Assembly (NCBI GenBank): GCA_964585545.1
Contig: CAZPDT010000013.1
Span: forward strand, 46,085 to 110,084
Source: Brumimicrobium sp964585545
GTDB taxonomy: Bacteria > Bacteroidota > Bacteroidia > Flavobacteriales_D > Crocinitomicaceae
Length of the DNA stretch: 64,000 nucleotides
Direction of reading: 5' to 3'
The notes beneath the pieces are model-generated. The model was not told the origin of the DNA, did no database searches, and saw only the letters and a list, made by a program, of their open reading frames with translations. The position numbers and the translations under genes were made by a program. This document shows, one piece after another, positions 41,908 through 50,723 of the stretch (position 1 is its first letter; every line of letters starts with the position of its first letter).

Positions 41908-43185
41908 TTATGATTTCCATAATAGACTTCCGTCACCATAGCTTAAAAAGCGAAAATGATTATTTAATGCATAATCGTATATATTTTTCCAGTGTACTCC
42001 AACCAATGCAGCAATCATCAATAATAAAGTAGAAGCTGGTTGATGAAAATTAGTAATTAAACCATCTAATAATTTAAAATGATAACCTGGGGCAATAATA
42101 ATTTGAGTTCTTGTTATCAATCGGTCTAATTGATTGGTTTCAAGATATTTTATCAATGCTTCGACAGCCTCTAATCCTGAAAATTCATCGTCCCTTTGAT
42201 AAGGATACCACTGAGAAACAGCGATTCCATTTGCTTTTTGTGCATTCCATTCATTGCGAAGAATTTGAACACCTATCCAATAAAGACTTTCTAATGTGCG
42301 TGCCGAAGTTGTTCCTACTGCAATTATTTTTTGTCCTTCCTTAATTTGTTGGACAGTCATCTTTAGGGCATCCAACCCAACTTCAATCCATTCAGAATGC
42401 ATCTCATGGTTCTCCATCTTTTCCGACTTAACAGGCATAAAAGTCCCTGCTCCAACGTGTAACGTTAACTTTGCTTGTCGTATAGATTTTGCAGCAAGAT
42501 CACTTAAAATATTAGAGGTAAAATGTAAAGAAGCCGTTGGCGCTGCAACACTTCCTTCTTTTTCTGCAAAAATAGTTTGGTACCTTTCTTCATCTGATTC
42601 TTCTGCTTTTCTTTTTAAATATGGAGGGATTGGAATTTTACCCGCATGCTCCAAGAATTCAGAAAAACTATAGGCTTGACCATCACTTCCTTCCCATTGA
42701 ATATGGATAATAAAACTGTTTCCTTCTTTCGCTATTTTTCTTGCTTTTCCAAAAAATGATATTTCTTCGTTCTTTTCATTGGTATAGGCTGCTTTCATAG
42801 TGAGTTCCGAATCATCTTTCCACTTCCCTGCTCCTTTGAGTAAACACTTCCAATACACTTCTCTTTCCTGAAGCATTGCAGATGTAATATCAGGATAGCG
42901 TTGGTCGGGCTCCAAGCAAAACACCTCAATTTTGCCTCCTGTTTCTTTTTGAAAATAAAGACGAGCGTGAATGACCTTTGCTTCATTGAATAAAAGCAAA
43001 CTGTTCTGAGGAATGCAGCCTGCAATATTCTGATAAATTGTTTCCTTTATTTGTCCATCTCGATAAATTAACAATTTTGATTGGTCTCTTTCTTTTAAAG
43101 GAAATCTTGCTATACGATCATCCGGAAGATCATATTGAAAATCCTGAATTTCAATAGAAGAAGGGTGATTTTTTGGATTGGGCAT
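41908..43185 (-). CDS. queA: S-adenosylmethionine:tRNA ribosyltransferase-isomerase QueA
   Basis: QueA transfers the ribosyl part of SAM to preQ1-modified tRNA to form epoxyqueuosine. The 425 residues are longer than the common size of about 350, because of insertions around residues 75-140 and 310-340. Characteristic segments are FQYDLPDDRIARFPLKERDQ, then NSLLLFNEAKVIHARLYFQK, GKIPIPPYLKRKAEESDEER, and YQTIFAEKEGSVAAPTASLH, LTLHVGAGTFMPVKSEKMEN, IAVGTTSARTLESL and LITNFHQPASTLLLMIAALV. Insertions of this kind occur in many Bacteroidota QueA proteins. No other queuosine gene is nearby, so the pathway is scattered. Confidence 0.95.
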   Translation of the reverse strand: MPNPKNHPSSIEIQDFQYDLPDDRIARFPLKERDQSKLLIYRDGQIKETIYQNIAGCIPQNSLLLFNEAKVIHARLYFQKETGGKIEVFCLEPDQRYPDITSAMLQEREVYWKCLLKGAGKWKDDSELTMKAAYTNEKNEEISFFGKARKIAKEGNSFIIHIQWEGSDGQAYSFSEFLEHAGKIPIPPYLKRKAEESDEERYQTIFAEKEGSVAAPTASLHFTSNILSDLAAKSIRQAKLTLHVGAGTFMPVKSEKMENHEMHSEWIEVGLDALKMTVQQIKEGQKIIAVGTTSARTLESLYWIGVQILRNEWNAQKANGIAVSQWYPYQRDDEFSGLEAVEALIKYLETNQLDRLITRTQIIIAPGYHFKLLDGLITNFHQPASTLLLMIAALVGVHWKNIYDYALNNHFRFLSYGDGSLLWKS

Positions 43186-43209
43186 ACCGACTTAAAACCT
43201 TCTTATTAA

Positions 43210-43818
43210 TTATTTAAATTCCTCTATTTTATCGATATTCATTTGTTCGTCAAAGATATAGCCAAAAGGCTTTCCTGTTGCTATTTCTCTTTTTAAGATC
43301 TCATCAGGTGAAAGATTTTCAAGATGCATAACCAATGCCCTTAAACTATTTCCATGAGCAGAAATAAGTATATTTTTTCCTTCTTTTATTTTGGGTAAAA
43401 TCTCCTTTTCAAAATAAGGGATTACCCGCTCACAAGTGTCTTTTAAAGATTCGCCTCCTGGAGGAATGACATCATAAGAACGACGCCAAAGATGAACCTG
43501 TTCTTTTCCAACCTCTTCTGCCATTTCCTCTTTATTTTTCCCTTCTAAGTCACCGTAAGACCTTTCGTTCAGAGCCTTGTCTTTAACAACAGGAATTGCT
43601 GTCTTTCCCACTTCTTCTAAAATTATATCTAATGTATGTTGAGCGCGTTTTAAAACAGAAGTAAAAGCCATATCTATCTTTTCATTTTTAAGAAGCTCAC
43701 CTGCTTTTTTGGCCTCTAAACTTCCTTTTTCAGTTATATCTACATCCTTCCAGCCTGTAAATCGGTTCTCTAAATTCCATTGAGATTGTCCGTGTCGAAC
43801 TAAAAATAGTTTTGTCAT
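43210..43818 (-). CDS. gpmA: 2,3-bisphosphoglycerate-dependent phosphoglycerate mutase
   Basis: The enzyme interconverts 3- and 2-phosphoglycerate in glycolysis and gluconeogenesis. The 202-residue protein has the phosphohistidine motif LFLVRHGQSQWNLENRFTGW at the N-terminus, the catalytic Glu in LNERSYGDLEGKNK, and the second His in ILISAHGNSLRALVMHL. YDVIPPGGESLKDTCERVIP is typical of GpmA. It is shorter than the E. coli enzyme (about 250 residues), which is common for the Bacteroidota form. A related histidine phosphatase follows upstream at 43920 but is not a mutase. It is 24 bases from queA, in the same direction. Confidence 0.95.
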   Translation of the reverse strand: MTKLFLVRHGQSQWNLENRFTGWKDVDITEKGSLEAKKAGELLKNEKIDMAFTSVLKRAQHTLDIILEEVGKTAIPVVKDKALNERSYGDLEGKNKEEMAEEVGKEQVHLWRRSYDVIPPGGESLKDTCERVIPYFEKEILPKIKEGKNILISAHGNSLRALVMHLENLSPDEILKREIATGKPFGYIFDEQMNIDKIEEFK

Positions 43819-43919
43819 TTTACTTATTCTTTTGATTAAAAATGGACTGCAAATGTCGTTGATTTATTCCATATAAACAAGTACAACTATTGTAAATCAT
43901 TGTTGTTTTCAATAGTACT

Positions 43920-44405
43920 TTATTCAATGATTGGATAAAACCTTCCCTTCTCCTCCCCAGTTCCTCTTCCAATTTCACTCCAATTATGAATCAATTCGAA
44001 GTCTATTCTCAATAATCCTCCTGTTGGAAGTCCTATTCTTTTATCCAAAAGATAGGAACCCAAGTCAGAGATGCCATTGTTATGCCCAATTAATAACACA
44101 TTTATTTCGGAAGAATTGATTTTTTTTAGGAATGCCATAAGAAATTCAAAATCGGCATGGTACAACTCATCCATAAAATTACTTTTATTAATCTGTAAAG
44201 AAGCATGTATAATGCGATACGTTTCTTTTGTTCTCAATGCATTTGAGCAATATACATTCAACTCCATCCCTTTTGCCTCTTCTAATAGAAAGTCTTCTAC
44301 AGCACCAATTTGTTGCTTCCCATACGTACTTAAGGGTCGCTCAAAATCTTTCCCTGTTGAAGAAGAGTATGTTGCTTCACCGTGGCGCAATAAATATATT
44401 TTCAT
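43920..44405 (-). CDS. Histidine phosphatase family protein, SixA-like
   Basis: This is a 161-residue phosphatase of the RHG superfamily. The motif LLRHGEATYSSSTGKDFERP supplies the phospho-accepting His, VYCSNALRTKETYRII contains the conserved Arg, and LLIGHNNGISDLGSYLL the second His. The short size and DFERPLS-TYGKQQI match SixA, which removes phosphate from histidine phosphotransfer domains. It could equally act on a small metabolite. It lies about 100 bases upstream of gpmA and shares only the fold with it. It faces away from the sigma-factor operon. Confidence 0.88.
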   Translation of the reverse strand: MKIYLLRHGEATYSSSTGKDFERPLSTYGKQQIGAVEDFLLEEAKGMELNVYCSNALRTKETYRIIHASLQINKSNFMDELYHADFEFLMAFLKKINSSEINVLLIGHNNGISDLGSYLLDKRIGLPTGGLLRIDFELIHNWSEIGRGTGEEKGRFYPIIE

Positions 44406-44557
44406 GAATCAATAATTTTATTTTTTTTGACAAAAATTTCAATTTATTTTGGAATCAACCAACGTTTAGAGCAAAAAATACGTCTTTATTGTATAGAATC
44501 AAAATATAATTTATTAAATTGCAAGATAAGAGCAACATAAGAAGGGTAAATAATTAC

Positions 44558-45130
44558 ATGCATATCGACGTCCAATTACTCAAGGCCTGTATAAAAAACA
44601 AGCGCAAAGCTCAAAAAGAGCTTTACGAGGCTTGCTTTATGTTTTTAATGCCTATATGTAAACGGTACCACCGAAACGATTCTGATGCCCGAGCAATTTA
44701 CAATCAAGGATTTATAAAAATACTCGACAACCTTTCAACTTTAGACTTAGAAGAGGTGCCTTTTGCAGCATGGGCCAAAAGAGTTATGACCAATGCTTGT
44801 ATTGACGAATACCGAAAAAATAAAAATTACAATGAAAAGATATTTAGTCAAAACGAGGAGACAAAGTTGGATTATTACGCAAAAGGTGTAACCAACGATG
44901 CAGAAAGTAATTTTGGTGAGGACAGTATCCTTAGACTTCTCGATCATTTAAAACCAGATTCCAAAAGGGTCTTTATTTTATATGTTATTGAGGGTTACAG
45001 CCACAAAGAAATTGGCGATATTATGGATATGTCAACAGGGACTTCCAAGTGGCACTTATCCACAGCAAGAAAAGTATTAAGAGAGTTGATTAAAAAACAA
45101 GAAAAAACAATTTTCAATTTAGTAATATGA
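44558..45130 (+). CDS. ECF-type RNA polymerase sigma factor
   Basis: This 190-residue sigma-70-family protein holds regions 2 and 4 only. Region 2 covers about residues 20-90: RKAQKELYEACFMFLMPICK, ARAIYNQGFIKILDNLSTLD, and FAAWAKRVMTNACIDEYRKN. Region 4 covers 125-185: LLDHLKPDSKRVFILYVIEG, then YSHKEIGDIMDMSTGTSKWH and LSTARKVLRELI, the recognition helix. A TTG at 44519 begins a longer frame, but MHIDVQLLKACI at 44558 is the natural start. The stop overlaps the ATG of the next gene in ATGA, so the sigma factor and its neighbour are made in fixed ratio, as is usual for sigma/anti-sigma pairs. Confidence 0.95.
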   Translation: MHIDVQLLKACIKNKRKAQKELYEACFMFLMPICKRYHRNDSDARAIYNQGFIKILDNLSTLDLEEVPFAAWAKRVMTNACIDEYRKNKNYNEKIFSQNEETKLDYYAKGVTNDAESNFGEDSILRLLDHLKPDSKRVFILYVIEGYSHKEIGDIMDMSTGTSKWHLSTARKVLRELIKKQEKTIFNLVI

Positions 45131-46431
45131 GTGAAGAAAATAAAAATATTGATCAATTGTTTAGCGATGCCGCTCAAAACCAAAAAGCACCGCAATACAA
45201 TCCAGCTTATTGGGAAGAAATGAACGCATTTCTAAATGCGAGAGCTGCAAAAAGAAGAACCCTCATTTTATGGACGTCCTTTGGGGTTGTTCTTTGCCTA
45301 TTTTTATTGTCAACATTATTTGTTATCAATGCCGAACAAGATACAGCAAGGGTTAAGTATGCCCAATCAACATTGGATTTAAACAGCAGTCCTGTTGTAT
45401 CAAATTCAACAGTTCCTCAAGACAAAATACGTGAGGGCAAAGGCACTAACAATACCACGCTTGCCAATAAAAATGCCCATTCAATGCAAGGAAATGCCTC
45501 AAATACAAGTGTACAAAGTTTTGCTGAACAAGATAAAGAAAGAACAGCTGATGTAAAACAAAATTTCACCTCCAAAAGGAGTACTGCCCCCACTGCTCCA
45601 AATCTGAACTCCAAGGCAGATCATGCAACAACAAACAGCAAAAACGAGATCGCCAATACGGAAAGTGACGTGGATTTAAGCCCATCGTATAAGGAATCAA
45701 TAATCAGCAAAAATGAAGTAAATGAAGCTGTTGATAAGCAATCTGTTGAAGAAATAGATGCTGCGCTACCACTAAAAGGAATTGATTTATTCGCTCAAAA
45801 TCTGCCTAGAGATTTGGTAAAAGTAAAACACAAATCTAAAATACCGCTTTCATTATACGCTAGAGTTGGCGGAGGCCTGATGGAAAACTATAAAACAGCA
45901 AGTCCTTATGAATCTGGACTTATTAACCTATCTCTGAATATAGAAGCAAGGTTTAATTCTATTCTTCTTAGAGCAGGGGTCGGAACACAATATACAACCC
46001 ATGCTGATTTGGTGGTCTCTCAAAGGGCTAAAGTTTATGGTTTTGGAGTTAGGAACCAACAAAATGATTTGGCTTATCAAGATCTTTTGGATATATACGT
46101 GCCTCTTGAATTGGGCTATCAAATCAAATCTACCTCTTTTGGAATTGGTGTTCAAGCCAATTATTTACTTACTACAAGTATGAACTTTAATACTTATCAA
46201 GATCAAGTTTTAACAAATAGTCGGAAATATTATGGAAACAAAAACGGGTTGCGTTCCTTTTCATCTCAAGGTTATGTTTGGTTAGAACAAAGGGTGTTGC
46301 CACGGTTCTCTGTCGGACTTAAAATAGGAACGAATATCTCAGGACGCATTAAAGATGAAAAATACTTTAACCGCTCTGCTACAATCAATCCAATATATGG
46401 TCAATTAATTTTCCGAATAAATATCTTATAA
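45127..46431 (+). CDS. Anti-sigma-like N-terminus fused to an outer-membrane beta-barrel
   Basis: This 434-residue protein spans several compartments by sequence. Residues 1-45 are cytoplasmic (NIDQLFSDAAQNQKAPQYNP, AYWEEMNAFL) and resemble the N-terminus of short Bacteroidota anti-sigma factors. Residues 48-68 are one membrane helix (LILWTSFGVVLCLFLLSTLF). Residues 70-230 are Ser/Asn/Thr-rich and probably unstructured. Residues 240-434 are amphipathic strands ending YGQLIFRINIL, like a small beta-barrel (LSLYARVGGGLMENYKTASP, FNSILLRAGVGTQYTTHADL, LLDIYVPLELGYQI). It is translationally coupled to the sigma factor by ATGA. The likely role is to hold the sigma factor and sense the envelope. 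This is inference. Confidence 0.85.
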   Translation: MSEENKNIDQLFSDAAQNQKAPQYNPAYWEEMNAFLNARAAKRRTLILWTSFGVVLCLFLLSTLFVINAEQDTARVKYAQSTLDLNSSPVVSNSTVPQDKIREGKGTNNTTLANKNAHSMQGNASNTSVQSFAEQDKERTADVKQNFTSKRSTAPTAPNLNSKADHATTNSKNEIANTESDVDLSPSYKESIISKNEVNEAVDKQSVEEIDAALPLKGIDLFAQNLPRDLVKVKHKSKIPLSLYARVGGGLMENYKTASPYESGLINLSLNIEARFNSILLRAGVGTQYTTHADLVVSQRAKVYGFGVRNQQNDLAYQDLLDIYVPLELGYQIKSTSFGIGVQANYLLTTSMNFNTYQDQVLTNSRKYYGNKNGLRSFSSQGYVWLEQRVLPRFSVGLKIGTNISGRIKDEKYFNRSATINPIYGQLIFRINIL

Positions 46432-47504
46432 TGAGAAATATAAACGTAAAATATATCTTTATCTGTTTCACAATTGGTTTGTTAACGACCAATTGTAAAA
46501 AGGATGATATTCCAGACATTCCTCAAAACAGCACTCCTGTTTTTAATGCAGTGGGTACTTTAGGTGATTTTGAAGTGAGTTTGCACGCAGGAAAAAACGA
46601 TGTTTATATGCACACAATGGTTGAAGAGTTCAATAATCTACATCAATACAGTGGAGAACTCAGCAATGGACAAACGGCATTAAAAATTCAGTTTTTCCCA
46701 AGTAATGTTGATATTCCTTCTTTATACAATTCATTTATAGAAAAAGGAACGTATTCCTTTGCTAAGTCTTTTGGATCAGAACCTTTATTAAAGATTTCCA
46801 AAAATGATTTTTCAAATGCCAATGCAATTGAGCATATTACTTGGTCTGTTGACAATGAAGAACAACCGAACACTACGCTAAAAATCTATGAACCTGGGAA
46901 ATATGTAGTTTGTGCCAGCATTGACTTCAATAATGGTACATCAGGAAGTGCTTGCAATACGATAATTGTAGGTTATAAAACACACGCTGATTACGAGCTC
47001 AAATACGGGCAAGACGCAAACGCAAATATAGAAGCTATTATTGATGCTCCAAACAACCAAATATCAAACATTAGTTGGTTCATTAATGATGAATTTCAAT
47101 CCAATAACATTCACTTCCAAACTACTAATGCACCCGATCAATTTAAATTGAAAGCAAAAGTAGAATTTTCTAATGGTGTTGTAGGCACACGAGAAGTTTT
47201 TGTGAATAAACAAAATGCAAACAACTCTATTTCTGACTTCACCGCAATCGGAGATAAATCCAGTTTAACCTGGGACAATACAATTTTGGCAACGGCAAAA
47301 TACAGTGGTAATACTTTTTCATCTACTGAAGGTTCTATTCCAACACAACTGGATGTAACTGAAATTTCTGATTATACATCCAATTCAACTGGAGACGATG
47401 TAAAGTTAATCAGCGGGAATTTAAAAGCTCCTTTTAAATATACCAGCTCTTCTGGAGATATATTGATTGGAGATTTTAAAATTGATTTTGGGATTGCCCA
47501 TTAA
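46431..47504 (+). CDS. PKD-like domain lipoprotein
   Basis: This 357-residue protein has a lipobox (GLLTTNC, Cys22) after a hydrophobic signal. The mature part contains repeats of immunoglobulin/PKD-like strands, such as NAIEHITWSVDNEEQPNTTL and NNQISNISWFINDEFQSNNI, each followed by KxYxPGKYVV or FKLKAKVEFSNGVVGT. These W-x-N/D motifs resemble PKD domains of Bacteroidota surface proteins. The start ATG shares its first base with the stop of the preceding gene (TAATG), so it is translationally coupled. It is likely anchored to a membrane facing the periplasm or cell surface. It belongs to the sigma-factor operon. Confidence 0.85.
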   Translation: MRNINVKYIFICFTIGLLTTNCKKDDIPDIPQNSTPVFNAVGTLGDFEVSLHAGKNDVYMHTMVEEFNNLHQYSGELSNGQTALKIQFFPSNVDIPSLYNSFIEKGTYSFAKSFGSEPLLKISKNDFSNANAIEHITWSVDNEEQPNTTLKIYEPGKYVVCASIDFNNGTSGSACNTIIVGYKTHADYELKYGQDANANIEAIIDAPNNQISNISWFINDEFQSNNIHFQTTNAPDQFKLKAKVEFSNGVVGTREVFVNKQNANNSISDFTAIGDKSSLTWDNTILATAKYSGNTFSSTEGSIPTQLDVTEISDYTSNSTGDDVKLISGNLKAPFKYTSSSGDILIGDFKIDFGIAH

Positions 47505-47553
47505 ATTATAAGATAATTTTTGTATTCTTTAATCTATAACACATAATGAACTT

Positions 47554-48645
47554 ATGAAAACATATATTTTTTCAATTGCCTTAGTTATTTCATTGTTAAT
47601 GAATAGTTCTTTATTGGGGCAAAAGATAATTACCGCTAACGATTTTGCTTTGGCAGGTGACTCAATTGGAATATCAACTTCAAATGATTTTTCAATTGAT
47701 TACAACACAACAGGGGAAGGAATAACATGGGACTTTTCAACAATTGGCGAAAACAATCAATTATTTGAAATTGCTTATGATGTTTCAACCGGTGGATTTA
47801 TTATTGAATTACAATTTGGTCAATTCGCACCATCAAGGTTTCAAGCCGATTACTTTCAACCTTATGATGGCCTTCCTTTAGATCAAATTGGAGGGTTTCT
47901 TCCCATAAATATTGAATCAATCAATAAGTTAGTAAAAGTAGAAAGCGATCATGTGAATATTGTTGGATATGCTTTTAAAATTAATGGACAACAAGTTGGT
48001 TTTCGAAGTGATACAATAGAAACCTACTATGAATTGCCCCTTCATTATGGAGACAGCTCATCTTCAAGAGGATATACTGTATTTGACTTCAATCCTGTTT
48101 ATGACGCACAATTAATTCAATATCGACAGCACAGTAGTGTCGTTGACGGATATGGTCAACTTATTACACCTTATGGCAGCTATGATAATGTTCTTCGAAT
48201 ACATCACACTATTGAAGAAAAAGATTCTTTGCAAATTTCAATTGGAGCAATTTCCCAATGGGTTCCAATTAATAGAACAATCAATGAATATGAATGGTGG
48301 GATAACGACAAGAAAAGACCTGTTTTAAAGATTGAAACACAAGGTGTTGCGAACAATGAAGTGCCCAATAGAATATCATTTTTAAACAATCAGATTGCTG
48401 GATTAGCAACACATCAAATGGATTCAAGAGTTTTTCCAAACCCATCAGATGGTATACTCACCATTCAATCTAGTGAAAACCTAAAAGAACTTAAAATATG
48501 GAGTGCGGATGGACAATGTGTTTTCGAAGCCACTTCTTCAGGGAAAGTTACAACTGTTGACGTAAAACATTTGAGTTCCGGAGTCTATACCCTACAATTA
48601 ATTTCTCAAAAGAGTCATCATTTTAAGTCAATAATAATAAAATAA
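47554..48645 (+). CDS. Secreted protein with T9SS type A sorting domain
   Basis: This 363-residue protein is exported by Sec (MKTYIFSIALVISLLMNSSL, then GQK) and then across the outer membrane by the type IX system. The last 75 residues are a type A sorting domain: SRVFPNPSDGILTIQSSENL, then ELKIWSADGQCVFEA and HLSSGVYTLQLIS, ending KSIIIK. The main part (residues 25-285) has a beta-rich pattern (TGEGITWDFSTIGENN, YELPLHYGDSSSS) found in other Bacteroidota secreted proteins with unknown function. It is the last gene of the sigma-factor operon, 49 bases after the lipoprotein, and may be the exported target or partner. rnpB follows. Confidence 0.9.
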   Translation: MKTYIFSIALVISLLMNSSLLGQKIITANDFALAGDSIGISTSNDFSIDYNTTGEGITWDFSTIGENNQLFEIAYDVSTGGFIIELQFGQFAPSRFQADYFQPYDGLPLDQIGGFLPINIESINKLVKVESDHVNIVGYAFKINGQQVGFRSDTIETYYELPLHYGDSSSSRGYTVFDFNPVYDAQLIQYRQHSSVVDGYGQLITPYGSYDNVLRIHHTIEEKDSLQISIGAISQWVPINRTINEYEWWDNDKKRPVLKIETQGVANNEVPNRISFLNNQIAGLATHQMDSRVFPNPSDGILTIQSSENLKELKIWSADGQCVFEATSSGKVTTVDVKHLSSGVYTLQLISQKSHHFKSIIIK

Positions 48646-48650
48646 AGACT

Positions 48651-48658
48651 TAACTTTG
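48651..48658 (+). promoter_or_regulatory. -7 element of rnpB
   Basis: TAACTTTG is an exact TAnnTTTG. Its predicted start near 48664 agrees with the first paired bases of the RNA. A clear -33 element is not seen. Confidence 0.6.
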
Positions 48659-48663
48659 TTGTA

Positions 48664-49026
48664 AAGCAAATCAGCTTGTCGCTGTTTCGTTAATTCGAAA
48701 GAGAGGAAAGTCTGGGCAGTAAAGAGCGCCGTACTTCCTAACGGGAAGGACTCCGCTGATGTGGAGGACAGAAAGTGCAACAGAAAATAGGTAGTTCCGA
48801 AAACTCGGAATCATAGTGAAAAGGTGAGGTAAGAGCTCACCGCATCGGTGGTGACATCGGTGGCATGGCAAACCTTACGGACTGAAAGACCATGTAAACC
48901 AGGGTTTAAGAGTTGCTCGCTCAACTTGGAGGGTAGGTCGCTTGATCCCAATTGTGAAGTTGGGACTAGATAAATGACGAGCCACCATTTACGATGGTGA
49001 ACAGAACCCGGCTTATTGATTTGCTT
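48664..49026 (+). ncRNA. rnpB: RNase P RNA, bacterial class A
   Basis: This is the catalytic RNA that removes 5' leaders from tRNA precursors. The conserved core is visible: GAGAGGAAAGTCTGGGCA near the 5' end (48700-48717), ACAGAAAG at about 48769, ACCCGGCTTAT in GAACAGAACCCGGCTTAT near the 3' end (48999-49016), and the P1 helix formed by GCAAATCA (48666-48673) with TGATTTGC (49017-49024). A run of T follows as terminator. The total length of about 360 bases is normal. It lies between a T9SS cargo gene and an O-methyltransferase, on the plus strand. Reading frames across it are shadows. Confidence 0.96.
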
Positions 49027-49045
49027 TTTTTTTAATTTTTAAAAT

Positions 49046-49687
49046 ATGGACTTTTTAAATGACGACATCAATGCATATTCAGAAGCACATACTTCGACTG
49101 AAAATGATGTCTTGAATGAGCTAAACCGTCAAACCCACTTAAAAACTGTAAACCCAAGAATGCTTTCTGGACATCTCCAAGGAAGGGTGTTGAGTATGAT
49201 CAGTAAAATGATTCAGCCCCATCGTATTCTTGAGATTGGAACTTTTACAGGATATTCAGCGCTTTGTTTGGCAGAAGGATTAAAAAAAAATGGACAATTA
49301 ATCACCATTGACATCAATTATGAATTGGAGCATTTCGTTTTGGAATACATTGAGAAAGCAGGCTTTACTAATCAAATAGAGATGAAAATTGGCAACGCCC
49401 TCGATATTCTTCCTCAACTGGATCTCAATTTTGATTTGGTGTTTATAGATGCTGATAAACCCAACTATCTCAATTATTACAATGCGCTTATCGAGACACT
49501 TCCAAATGGTTCTATAATCATTGCCGACAATGTGTTATGGTCGGGTAAAGTAACCCAAGAAACAAAAATAGACGATGCCTCTACAGCGGCATTAAAGTTG
49601 TTTAATCAAAAGATTCAAAATGATGACCGAGTAGAAAACCTCCTGTTGCCTATTCGCGATGGTTTAATGGTAATTCGAAAAAAGTAA
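49046..49687 (+). CDS. SAM-dependent O-methyltransferase, caffeoyl-CoA OMT family
   Basis: This 213-residue methyltransferase has the class I fold. The SAM-binding motif is ILEIGTFTGYSALCLAEGLK near residues 66-85, followed by LITIDINYELEHFVLEYIEK (motif II), LDLVFIDADKPNYLNYYNA (motif with the metal-ligand Asp) and IIADNVLWSGKVTQE, where the Asp-Asn pair binds the divalent metal. The order and spacing fit the cation-dependent OMT family that acts on catechol-like hydroxyls. Substrates in Bacteroidota are unknown. The start is 20 bases after rnpB, so it might be read from its promoter. Confidence 0.93.
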   Translation: MDFLNDDINAYSEAHTSTENDVLNELNRQTHLKTVNPRMLSGHLQGRVLSMISKMIQPHRILEIGTFTGYSALCLAEGLKKNGQLITIDINYELEHFVLEYIEKAGFTNQIEMKIGNALDILPQLDLNFDLVFIDADKPNYLNYYNALIETLPNGSIIIADNVLWSGKVTQETKIDDASTAALKLFNQKIQNDDRVENLLLPIRDGLMVIRKK

Positions 49688-49693
49688 TACTAA

Positions 49694-50332
49694 ATGATGT
49701 ATAAACAAATAGCAAAACTCAATATTTACTTCATTTTTGGATGTGGTTTAATTCTATTTTTTGCTTGTTCTGGACAAGATAATTACGAAGTGGTTTCTTC
49801 GGAAGAGGTGCTCCCACAAGCCAAAGGAGACTATGATTATACTGAACAAGAAAATGAAGAGGACACTTTGGAGATGAGTACATTAGAACAAAACCTAAAA
49901 GCTAGTTTAGACGGTATTCAATTCTCAAAAAACAATGATTTACGCATAGAAGATACCCGAATATTGCCCAACCAATTGGGGTATAAAGAAAAAAAAGAAA
50001 CTTTCTTTAATTATGACAGTATCCCCTATCATTTTCTAGAATGGACATTTGTTGACAGCACTCAAACAGTTAATGCCTTCTACAATTGGTTGGATTGCTT
50101 CGGGAACGATTGTCGTTCGATAAAAATTAATGAAGCGGTAAATGGTTGTAAACAAGCCTTTATAGTTTGGGTTTCTGACACTAACATTACATATTTAGAA
50201 AGTACTGACCCTATAGAAAAGAGAAAATGGGAAGAATTATTTTTCAATAAAAAAAGAGCTTGGAATTATATTATTCAACAAGCTCCTAGAAGTAAAATCA
50301 ATTGGTTAAAATCTCCCTTAAAACCTTTTTAA
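49694..50332 (+). CDS. Hypothetical lipoprotein
   Basis: This protein of 212 residues has an N-terminal hydrophobic segment ending in a lipobox (LILFFAC, Cys25), then an acidic stretch (YDYTEQENEEDTLEM). A folded part follows at about residues 75-200, with repeated Trp and Cys, including HFLEWTFVDSTQTVNAFYNW, LDCFGNDCRSI and WVSDTNITYLEST. The pair of cysteines in CFGNDC could form a disulfide. I recognise no family. Either ATG at 49694 or 49697 may be used. It follows the O-methyltransferase by seven bases, so the two are probably co-transcribed. Confidence 0.82.
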   Translation: MMYKQIAKLNIYFIFGCGLILFFACSGQDNYEVVSSEEVLPQAKGDYDYTEQENEEDTLEMSTLEQNLKASLDGIQFSKNNDLRIEDTRILPNQLGYKEKKETFFNYDSIPYHFLEWTFVDSTQTVNAFYNWLDCFGNDCRSIKINEAVNGCKQAFIVWVSDTNITYLESTDPIEKRKWEELFFNKKRAWNYIIQQAPRSKINWLKSPLKPF

Positions 50333-50369
50333 CCGAAACATTGTGCCAAGCACGCTGTAATAGAGCAGG

Positions 50370-50651
50370 TTAAAAAGATTCTATCTCCTCGTCTTCAGTC
50401 ATTTCTTCTTTTGTCTTACAGTCTTCTATTGACTGTTCAAACTTTTCATGAAGCTTAGAAGATACGTCATTGTATTCTTTTGGATCTTTAAACGTTTCTA
50501 CTGCTTTTTCAACATAACAATCGCAGTCATAACCACCATCTGTGATGCATTCATTTTTTATCAGTTCTTTTTGTTCGTCAGACCATCCGCCACCACAAGA
50601 AGTAAGCAATAACACTGAGCCTCCAAGTAATAATGTAAATAGTTTCTTCAT
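50370..50651 (-). CDS. Small lipoprotein
   Basis: This 93-residue protein begins MKKLFTLLLGGSVLLLTSCG with a lipobox ending at Cys19. The mature part is acidic and helical. It has cysteines at ECITDGGYDCDCYVEKAV and later EDCKTKEE, a CxnCxC pattern seen in small Bacteroidota lipoproteins, and ends EEMTEDEEIESF. An ATG two codons upstream (50657) is possible but gives a less natural signal start. It converges with the preceding lipoprotein gene and is divergent from the chalcone-isomerase-like gene. Its function is unknown. Confidence 0.8.
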   Translation of the reverse strand: MKKLFTLLLGGSVLLLTSCGGGWSDEQKELIKNECITDGGYDCDCYVEKAVETFKDPKEYNDVSSKLHEKFEQSIEDCKTKEEMTEDEEIESF

Positions 50652-50667
50652 AATCATAATAAATTTG

Positions 50668-50675
50668 TAAATTTG
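50668..50675 (+). promoter_or_regulatory. -7 element of the chalcone-isomerase-like gene
   Basis: TAAATTTG fits TAnnTTTG and would start transcription near 50682, about 40 bases before the ATG at 50724. This argues against the longer frame that opens at 50685. Confidence 0.5.
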
Positions 50676-50723
50676 GAATAAAGTTTGCTTAAAAATACAT
50701 ATTATTTATTAAAATCAAAAACT

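Noticed and set aside
42296..42673. Plus-strand frame of 125 codons
   Set aside because: It is antisense to conserved parts of queA and has no recognisable features.
48671..48871. Minus-strand frame of 66 codons
   Set aside because: It lies entirely within RNase P RNA.
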